Shown here in pieces: positions 17,371-31,405 of a DNA stretch of 31,405 nt. The stretch spans positions 64,001 through 95,405 of the forward strand of contig JAQGDQ010000790.1 of NCBI GenBank assembly GCA_030141605.1, given 5' to 3'. How positions within the stretch are numbered: the first letter of the stretch is position 1; each line of letters opens with the position of its first letter. The DNA is from Tubiluchus corallicola (lineage: Eukaryota; Priapulida; Priapulimorpha; Priapulimorphida; Tubiluchidae). Made by a program: the position numbers and the translations under genes. Under the pieces are notes generated by a model, which was given only the letters and a program-made list of their open reading frames with translations, did no database searches and had not been told where the DNA came from.

Positions 17371-18632
17371 TATGCTATATAATCAAAAATGTCTGGTATG
17401 GTCCTGTTCTATTCAAATCTATATAAAAACTGTCAAATAACTCTAATGACTCAAATAACTATAAGTGACTTAATATTTTTGCTTTAGGTACTTAAAATAA
17501 GACTGGTTTTTTGTCATCATTACTTTGCTTTTGTGTACTATAATATCTTTACTTTGCTTTTGTGTACTATAATATCTTTACTTTGCTTTTGTGCACTATA
17601 ATATCTTTACTTTTCTTTTGTGCACTATAATATAAGTAGAAACAATCATATTAATTACTGTTTTGTTTGTAAACAGTTTATCATGTGCTAAAATGCTAGT
17701 AAATCGTTTTTGCTTTGAACTTGTCACACGCTCGTCCACTGTAACCTTGTTACCCAAGAATTTAGTGGAAGCTGAACTTTTAATCACGTCTAGCTGTTTG
17801 CTTTTGAAGCTCTGGCTGATTTTGCAAGAACGTTTGATCAGTCAACTTAATAGATTCACTTTGGGATGGAAGTGTTTTGACCAAATTAACTGACTGAATC
17901 AATTAGCTGACAGGTTAGCCTATTACTACTATAGAAGTATGAGTCATCTCTCATCACATTAGTATATGCATTGCAAAAGGTTTAAATGAATTTCAGAAAC
18001 GCATTAATGCTAAAATTCATAAGTGCAGTTATTAAAGAATGCTAATTTATATAAGTGAAGAAAATAAAAACCGTTCAAATCTGATTATCACCACTGAAAA
18101 TTGCAAAAATTCACGCCAGGTTAGTTGATTCATTTCTTCACAAAGAAGTTGATTTATGAAATTCTCGTACTGATAAAAACATTGAAATCTGTTGTTATAT
18201 GCTGTACGTATTCATGCAACACGCGTAGTCACCTAGTGCTTGAGCTGCTTTTGGTAATGACTTTGTTTCCCTTGTGAAATTTGCTGGGAAAGTGATAAAA
18301 TGTTTAGCTTCCAGAAACTGCAGCGATGAGCATGTGACAGATCCAAAGCAAAACTGATAAACTAACATATTAGCACATATGATAAACGTACTGTACCTGC
18401 TTACAAACAAATCTGTACCTAACATGACTGTTTCTACGTCTATTGCAGTGCACAGAATCGATGTAAAGACATAAAAGCAGTAAAAGCTCTTTGATCACAT
18501 GCAAATGTCTTATTTTAAGTACGTGAAGGAAAAATATCGAGTCAATTATGCGGAGTTATTTGCTGGTGGTTTTATATATATTTGAATAGGAGCGACCCGT
18601 TCCAGACATTTTTGAGTTATTTAGGCAACTGA
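17371..18632. repeat. Long inverted-repeat (foldback-like) element
   Basis: The left arm (about 17371-17780) and the right arm (about 18260-18632) are reverse complements with moderate divergence, sharing blocks such as CAAAAATGTCTGG, GTACTTAAAATAAGAC and AAACAGT. The arms are separated by about 480 bp. It lies in the intergenic space between the convergent PRDM15-like and NOL8 genes. Confidence 0.65.
17522..17637 (+). repeat. 29-bp tandem repeat, 4 units
   Basis: Units start at 17522, 17551, 17580 and 17609 with ACTTT(G/T)CTTTTGTG and end TAATAT(C/A). It sits in the left arm of the foldback-like element, and the right arm has no counterpart. Confidence 0.85.
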
Positions 18633-18735
18633 TTGTATTAACCGTGAGTCAAAGAAACGACGACTACTGTATCACAATTTCTTCCCAGTCATATAAACTA
18701 TTATAAAAAGTCACAGCATTTTACACAGCAATTTT

Positions 18736-19279
18736 TTAAAGCAAAACCGGACGATTGTGTAGATACTAGTTCAAAATAAAGTATGCTCTAAAATATTGAA
18801 AACTACAACTTTTTTAAATCAAATATCAGATTAAATATTAATTACCTCGGACACTCACATTTTATTAAATTTTCAAAGCTACACGCGGCTCAGTGAATCT
18901 ACTAAGATTGGCAACGGCGCTTTTTTGTCACGTTTTTTGCGCCGAAATATAGAAGACGGTACCGTGATCATGAACTGTGGTTTTAGTTTTAATGTGTCAT
19001 ATGATGTAGAGCGCATTCTCGTGACATCATGCGTTTAAACAGTACTGTAACACTTATGCAAATGCGCTTGATGTGCAAGGGAAAACGCCTACCATTGCAC
19101 AAACTGTGGTTAGTTTCTGATGTAATCAATTGCTGTGTTCGGTTGCCGCTAATTACCTTTCTAACCTAATTATTCAAATATAATAAACAATTGTTAACTT
19201 TTTTAGGCAAGAAAATGTACATTTTGGACAGTAAATTAAAATGAGATTGAGTCTGAACAATCGTCCGGTCTTCCTTTAA
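18736..19279. mobile_element. TTAA-flanked MITE, family D copy 2
   Basis: It begins TTAA-AGCAAAACCGGACGA and ends CCGGTCTTCCT-TTAA. The body is the inverted match of 10865-11445. The 12-bp core ACCGGACGATTG is perfect at both ends. Confidence 0.75.
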
Positions 19280-19661
19280 CATTCTATTTTTAGAAATTTC
19301 AAATTACTCACGATTTTGACTGTGCTGATTTTGATTCTGTTCTTCTTTTTAAAACTTTGAATATTTTGTCATGCATGCACGGTGAAGTTGAAAAAGCGAT
19401 AACTGAAGAATTATCAATCTTTGTACAAGTAGTAATTGTTTGTACAAGTTTATTTATTTGAAAAATTGTGAAACCTCTCGACATTACTGTGTAATAAAAA
19501 TTATTTATATACAGGAACGATATGTGTGTTTTGATGTGATAGAACCAGTAGATAAATTGTCAAGAACGACCGTACTGTGTAGTACAATGCACAATATTTA
19601 ACGTTCACAAAAAATCCCTAAATTTACCAAAGTTTTCATAAGCAATGAGCTTAAATTATTG
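19280..19661. other. Intergenic and 3' UTR sequence downstream of NOL8
   Basis: AT-rich. A TTTATTTATTT at about 19449 is AATAAATAAA on the minus strand and could serve as the NOL8 poly(A) signal. Nothing else is recognised. Confidence 0.4.
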
Positions 19662-22286
19662 TCAGCTTTTCTTGAATCCTTGGGCATATTTTTTCTTCTC
19701 TCCCTTCATCCGCAATGCCCTTTTTCTACGTGTCTTGTAACTGTTAACATACACTGGAAGTTGCTCCTTCCATTCTTTCCACATCAGATCCGTGTCTTCC
19801 GGACGTTTGAAAGACTGGATGCCCTCGGACAGCCGAGGGTCATCTGCTGTGAAGAAAAATGTGTTGACGACACCAGCAGTTTTTTCATTTGCGATGACTG
19901 GCTTAATTTTCAATTGTTCATCGTTGTCATCATCACTCTCGCTGCTGCTCTCAAACTTAAATGGATCCTTTTCCCAGGCTCCCCAAGTTTGTGTAGTTTG
20001 CTCTTCAGCAGCCATTTCCTCTCGATAGTTCCGTTCTTCGCTGGTGCTGACATCCGGTTGTTTACCAAGCGCCGCTAGGATGCTGAAGCCTTCAGATGAA
20101 CTACCACTAGCAGCGAAGGACTTCTTAAGCGAGTCTCCAACTTCGTAAAAACGTTCCTCTGAAACTTCTGGCATGGGTTGCTCACTCACTGCCTTTTCTT
20201 TTCCTACCTTTGCTGCAGTTTTTACTGGTTCCGTGAGACTTTGTGGCTCTACTTCGAATTTCTTATGTTCTTCGCGTTCCGGATCAAAACGCACTGCCGC
20301 TTTAAAGACTTTTTTATTTGTCCTTTCTTTGGGGACTGCCACTGATGCCTCTCCAACAATTTCAGCCAGGATTTTCAAACTTTGCTCCTTTTCGTTTATC
20401 GCACTCGTGTTCTCTTCAATCACAGCACTTTCGTCTTCCTCATCGGAAACGACGAATCTCTCGTCAAGTTTAAACCGCTCGTCGTTTCTGTACCTTGACT
20501 GCAGTTCAAGTAACTTCTGTCCCGCTAAACCCTCGTACTGAGGCTGCACGCGAAATGTGCTGCTATCATCCTCTTCCGTTTCGTCATCCGAGTGAAACAA
20601 TTCCATCGTTTTTGTCAATTTGGGAGGTTTACGAAGTTGACGTGCAGATAAGTCATTCTCTGACACGTCTTCACTTTTCTCTACCTCCTCTTCACTGTTT
20701 CGCATTTCTTCCTCATCGTCTGACTCAAATTTAATTTTCTTATTAGGAATTTGGGCAGCCGAATCTACGGACGCGAGAGCGTGCTTGATGGCGTCTTGTT
20801 TTAGTTTCACTTCCTGCTGTCTGTGTTTAATGGACTCCTTTCGTTGTTTGTCTGATAACTTGTGTTTATTTTCGACCACATTTTTAGCTATTTCAAGGGC
20901 GCCCAATTCAGGAAGGTGTTTCCTTCCATCTGCTGGCTTCTTGCGAGTCTCTGAAGTAGGGCGACTTCCAATGGCTTCATCACTGCTATTATAATGACTC
21001 GGATCGTAACTGGATTTTCTAATACGGTTGTCACCAGAAGATATTGCAGATGAATCCAGTTTAAATTTTTTAATGGCAGAATTCGGTTCTTCCACATCGG
21101 GTTTGTTACGCACAGAGCGCTTTAAATTTTTGCGCTTCATTGTTTTTCTGTCAGTTTGTGTTTGTTTTCCAAGTTCAACAACTTCAATGTCGCCGACACC
21201 GACGTCATCTTCAGCAGCTGATACGTTGGTTTTCTCTACGGTTGGCAGATCATCAAAATCCAAGTCGAATTCATAATCAGTTATTTGACCCACTTTTCTC
21301 ATCAATTCACTGGGTGTAGGAAGTGATTCAAACGACACACTTGGTACAGTGTGACGAACTACTTGGTTCCTGCTGGTATCACTTTTCTTTGCAAAGGATA
21401 TAATTTCATCTGTGTCAGCCGAACATGCACTGCCGTCGTCGTCAAACGACGCATGCTTCTCAGCACCATTTCCATAACCATCTCCTAAATTACTGCTGTT
21501 TTCAAGTTCTGCTTTATCACTGTTTACAGGGAAAAAATTGACATTAGTTCTCTGCTTCGTTTTTCTCGCCTTGAGTTCAGACGCAGCTTCGTTTCCAAAA
21601 GTATTTTTTGTTTTTGCTGTAACACATTCACTAACGGGCCGGCTCTTCATTTCGCCTAGCAGCCAGTTACTAGTTTTAACACTCTGAAGGTCATTTTTAT
21701 TCTTTTTCATATCAGGTGTCACGTCACACATTTTAATGGCAGGTTCTTTCTCATCAAAACCCTTTTCACTAACGCCATCTTCCAATTTGGCACACATTGG
21801 TTTGGTAAGAAGCGGATCATTAGGAAAATAATTTTCGAAGTTTCTGTTCATCCTTTTCCTTTCCTCTTTCTTAGGCCGCGATTCTTGAGCATTTTTCCAT
21901 GTTTTCTCAACCTTGTTTCCGCGTTCCAAATTATTCTGTTGTGGTGTTAATGGTGGTACAATTGACTGAGTCTTATTCAACAATAGTTCCTCTTTTCTTT
22001 CCCTTTCTAACCTTGAAATAAAGCTCTCCTTGGCTTTCTGCAGTCTCATTCGACATCCCTTCCACGTCGTTTTTCCGTACACAGAAAAACATCGTTTCAG
22101 TTCATTTTCGGTTGTTTCGATATTAATAAATGCAAACGTTGCAACAGTAGTGCCGCCTTCATCAGCTCGCTTTTTAATTTCGACTTCGGAAACTTTCCCA
22201 AACTTGCCAAAGCACTGCTGAAGGTCATTATCTGTAACTTCTGGAAAAAGGTCTCCCACAAATATCCTATGTATCTGCTTTGCCAT
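19662..22286 (-). CDS. NOL8: Nucleolar protein 8 (RRM protein), single coding exon
   Basis: Start ATG 22286-22284 (MAKQIHRIFVGDL), stop TGA 19664-19662, 874 residues. One RRM fills about residues 5-86, with RNP2 IFVGDL (8-13) and an RNP1-like TFAFINI (50-56). The following TTWKGCRMRLQKAKESFISR matches the NOL8 TKWKG...LAKESFLHRL block. The middle is acidic and low in complexity. The C-terminal half carries the family signatures QPQYEGLAGQKLLELQSRY (about 575-600) and FFFTADDPRLSEG (about 810), then a Lys/Arg-rich tail. NOL8 is a nucleolar factor linked to rRNA processing and ribosome assembly. The frame extends 35 codons upstream, but a splice acceptor at 22370 and the loss of RRM similarity favour the downstream Met. 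It is shorter than the vertebrate protein because the middle is reduced. Confidence 0.92.
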   Translation of the reverse strand: MAKQIHRIFVGDLFPEVTDNDLQQCFGKFGKVSEVEIKKRADEGGTTVATFAFINIETTENELKRCFSVYGKTTWKGCRMRLQKAKESFISRLERERKEELLLNKTQSIVPPLTPQQNNLERGNKVEKTWKNAQESRPKKEERKRMNRNFENYFPNDPLLTKPMCAKLEDGVSEKGFDEKEPAIKMCDVTPDMKKNKNDLQSVKTSNWLLGEMKSRPVSECVTAKTKNTFGNEAASELKARKTKQRTNVNFFPVNSDKAELENSSNLGDGYGNGAEKHASFDDDGSACSADTDEIISFAKKSDTSRNQVVRHTVPSVSFESLPTPSELMRKVGQITDYEFDLDFDDLPTVEKTNVSAAEDDVGVGDIEVVELGKQTQTDRKTMKRKNLKRSVRNKPDVEEPNSAIKKFKLDSSAISSGDNRIRKSSYDPSHYNSSDEAIGSRPTSETRKKPADGRKHLPELGALEIAKNVVENKHKLSDKQRKESIKHRQQEVKLKQDAIKHALASVDSAAQIPNKKIKFESDDEEEMRNSEEEVEKSEDVSENDLSARQLRKPPKLTKTMELFHSDDETEEDDSSTFRVQPQYEGLAGQKLLELQSRYRNDERFKLDERFVVSDEEDESAVIEENTSAINEKEQSLKILAEIVGEASVAVPKERTNKKVFKAAVRFDPEREEHKKFEVEPQSLTEPVKTAAKVGKEKAVSEQPMPEVSEERFYEVGDSLKKSFAASGSSSEGFSILAALGKQPDVSTSEERNYREEMAAEEQTTQTWGAWEKDPFKFESSSESDDDNDEQLKIKPVIANEKTAGVVNTFFFTADDPRLSEGIQSFKRPEDTDLMWKEWKEQLPVYVNSYKTRRKRALRMKGEKKKYAQGFKKS

Positions 22287-22369
22287 TTTCAAATGCGGTA
22301 AAATAAGATGGCCGTTCAGTTTCAGTAACACATCACAATCCTGGCATTGACACAAATTTGTCAAAAAAT

Positions 22370-22481
22370 CTGCAAATAAAATTAAAAACACTTCAAATTT
22401 TTAATGTCACCTATTATTAGAAACAATTACACACTGCTTTCAACAGAATTAGATAATGAATAAATTAATAAATAATTTTAC
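22370..22481 (-). other. NOL8: Predicted 112-bp 5' UTR intron of NOL8
   Basis: Minus-strand donor CACAG|GTAAAA (GT at 22481-22480) and acceptor TTTATTTGCAG (AG at 22371-22370). The exon after it runs 22369 to the ATG at 22286. Inferred from splice signals only. Confidence 0.5.
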
Positions 22482-22482
22482 C

Positions 22483-24057
22483 TGTGCTTATACTGATAGC
22501 AAGAATTGTCAATTTGATAACAAAAGCTAGCAGTTAATGTGGAACACTTGACCCTCGATATAAAATTGAGCGAAAAATTGTATCAGAGCATTAAAATTAG
22601 AATTCTGCTGCCATGACCATTAACAAATGCACTAACATCATTAATACATGTTTATTTTGAAGAGTTTGATAAACTCTGAGAAAGCATAAAAATTAAAATT
22701 TGGATTTAGAAATTCTGACTATTGAGAATTTCTGCGAAATTAAAGTATTATTGTACTTATCACTACCAGTATGTAGTTAGTAATTCCAACGTTTGTGGAA
22801 TTATAAAACTTAACTCCAATCTATAAATAACAATTACAATAGGTAGTATTTGTTCAAAAGACACACAGTATGTACCTATCCATTAGAGTCTAATTGGCAT
22901 TATTTGAAACAATGAAAAAATATACATTAATACAAAGCTTAGCATGAAAGCATTTCACAAGAGTGGGCGCTGCCATTTTTAATGTACAGTAGTAGCTGTA
23001 CGGTACGCGTCTGCGCGTGCGCAAAATACATAAACAAATCCACGTGCTTTCTTCCTGCTGCCAAAATAATTGTGAAAACAGCAGCTATGATACTAGTAAG
23101 AAACAATGAAGTGCTTTAATAAGGGACGGAAATTAAGAGTCTGTAATAGATGTTTAAGCAACAAAAGATGAAGATAATTTGTCGAATAGCCTGCTGCCCA
23201 TATATAATATATGTATACGCGTGTTTATGAGTATATTTAGGTATGCGTATATAGACATACATGTAAAGTATACAAGCTTATCGCCATCTGCATTATATTT
23301 GTTTTTCACTCTGTGTAGATATATTCATATTACTTCACCTATCATGTCAGCTTGATCCATTTTTGGTTTGTGGTCATTCTGCTCAGCAGCACTCACTTCA
23401 GTTGTAATAGACAATGGATCTAATAATACTAGATGTCCAATAATGTACATGGTTCTTATATTACAGGCAGCAGAGTCAGTCACCAAAATGGACTAATGAC
23501 TTGGCCCAGAAACAAATGTGAGGTATTTTAATGAATTGTTTAGCAGTACACAAATGCATAGCCTAGCTAGGCAATGTGCATGCTTCAGCTATGCACTCCC
23601 TACATGATGTCCAATTTGCATTGCCGCTATTACATTAGCTGCCCAATTTTGATTTGCTTTGAATATAGTTTTGCTCTACTTTAATTATTGGTTGCTAATA
23701 CCTAAAAGGTGAGTTCAGATGTAGAGACTTCTCTCACAACTTCTTTCGGTCTTTGTTTAAAAAAGTTGTAGGCATGTGCAAAGCCAGGAAATTTAGTTTC
23801 TTTTCTCATGCGGACTATGTCTGTCAAATGCCGGTTTTCTAAGTTGGTTTTCAGTTTTTTTTAGCTTCAACTGCTGATTTCATTTCTCAAAAGTTGCACT
23901 TTCTTTGTCCATCTGTAGTTGGATATTCTTCTTGACACAGTTTTGGTTTAGAAAGGAGAAAGTAGTGCAGTTGGTTGATGAATAAATCTCCCACTACATC
24001 CAGCAGAATATCGCCCACGGTCGTTCATTATATTTTCAGGAACAACATTTAATAATT
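22483..24057. other. Intergenic region between divergent NOL8 and ABCC10
   Basis: AT-rich with no coding sequence recognised. The only GC-richer patch is near 22970-23050. A TATA/TGTATA-rich stretch lies at about 23200-23275. Confidence 0.5.
23012..23023. promoter_or_regulatory. NRF1-like motif, possible promoter core
   Basis: TGCGCGTGCGCA differs by one base from the NRF1 consensus YGCGCAYGCGCR. Nearby are GGTACGCGT and, on the minus strand, AAAAATGGCAGCGCC (YY1-like, about 22969-22983). These are typical of promoters of housekeeping genes; NOL8 is the likelier user. No transcript evidence. Confidence 0.35.
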
Positions 24058-24660
24058 TGTAGTTAAAGCAGCACAACTTTATTAAAACTTTTAATTTACA
24101 TAGTTACAAAGAAATTAGTGCATAATTCACTGTATCAATTTCTTTATTGGTCTGCTTATTTATTACCTATTTGGCTTCTGTTAAAACACAAGAAAACCAT
24201 TGATAAACATAAAGGTTAAAAAATTCGTTTTGAAATTTTATATCACTTACATACTGCCTTTTGCGTGCAGGACTTCAATCGGCAGTCACGCTGTATAAAA
24301 CATGTAAATTTACATTTAGTGCATGACGCCATATAATGGCGACTTCGGAACAGTATTGCGGGAGATTTAAAATGAGAACAAACTAAAATTCCTTTCAGTG
24401 TGAGTAAGATACACGCATAAAATTGCTATAAAGTAATATAATTTTTTAAGGCGATTTTTCTGAAACTTACTTCAGGTATCCATTTTCTTGTCCTTTAAAT
24501 ACTTAATTTGTGCATAATGTTCTATACTGTAGACTTTGCCTATATAAACTGGTTGTATGTTTGTAAAATTTACCACTGATGATGCCAGTTGAAACGTTTG
24601 ACATGATTTTTTAACTTTGTAAATTAAAAGTTTCAATAAAGTTGTTAAATTTTAACTGCA
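24058..24660. mobile_element. Inverted-repeat element upstream of ABCC10 (603 bp)
   Basis: About 50 bp at the left (24058-24110) and right (24605-24660, reversed) ends are matching inverted repeats sharing ACAACTTTATT and AAACTTTTAATTTACA. TTAA occurs near both tips (24063 and 24652). The interior holds the palindromic CGCCATATAATGGCG and a good donor (CAGT|GTGAGTAAG at 24400). Superfamily unclear. Confidence 0.6.
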
Positions 24661-24803
24661 AATGTTTTTAAGTGCCTTTAATAAAAAACATTTAACAACA
24701 TTAAATCTATTACTTCTAATAGTGTCAGTTCTCTTGTCAAAAAGAGCAACTGCTAAATTGTATCATAACTTTTCTAGGTTCGCAGTTACAAAACGTGGCA
24801 ATT

Positions 24804-31405
<6,602 letters not shown>

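Noticed and set aside
19659-20541. Plus-strand open frames opposite NOL8
   Set aside because: They are antisense to a well-supported NOL8 coding region; the Ser-rich composition reflects the acidic codons on the other strand.
22287-22391. 35-codon upstream extension of NOL8
   Set aside because: It crosses a likely splice acceptor at 22370 and shows no similarity to NOL8; the Met before KQIHRIFVGDL fits the family start.
24580-24600. CTGATGA...GAAACG resembling a hammerhead ribozyme core
   Set aside because: The bases between the two core motifs do not form a credible stem II, so the fold is not supported.

Overview
The window is animal nuclear DNA, most likely from an invertebrate. It has intron-split genes with GT-AG junctions, long AT-rich introns and intergenic DNA, and many short non-autonomous DNA transposons. 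No bacterial-style operon, CRISPR array or viral gene is visible. I cannot name the species from sequence alone.

Genes from left to right. (1) A small minus-strand gene at 465-180 appears complete: two coding exons with a 55-bp intron, 76 residues, family not recognised. (2) A PRDM15-like gene runs rightward from 1019 to 16723 in eight coding exons that keep one frame and give about 1111 residues: PRDM zinc knuckle, PR/SET domain, AT-hook-like patch plus a lone zinc finger, a long acidic linker, about 16 zinc fingers, and an acidic tail. (3) NOL8, a nucleolar RRM protein, lies on the minus strand (22286-19662) as one uninterrupted coding exon of 874 residues. (4) The 5' part of ABCC10 (MRP7), an ABC transporter, starts at 24804 and leaves the window after its fourth coding exon (603 residues seen). 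Genes 1 and 2 are head to head across about 550 bp, genes 2 and 3 converge, and genes 3 and 4 diverge across about 2.3 kb. The genes have unrelated housekeeping or regulatory roles; no joint pathway is implied.

The space between exons holds most of the unusual material. I found four hAT-like elements (three with clear 8-bp target duplications), one piggyBac-like element, four TTAA-flanked elements of two related families, a pogo/Tigger-like element just after the PRDM15 stop, long inverted-repeat elements, two dispersed repeat families, and several minisatellites. One hAT element sits inside a TTAA element, giving a relative age order.

The most striking feature is a 35-bp minisatellite at 9543-10820 that begins exactly on the 5' splice site of PRDM15 coding exon 5. 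Every unit carries a copy of the exon end plus its GT donor, giving 37 donor-like sites in perfect 35-bp register, each inside a potential small hairpin.
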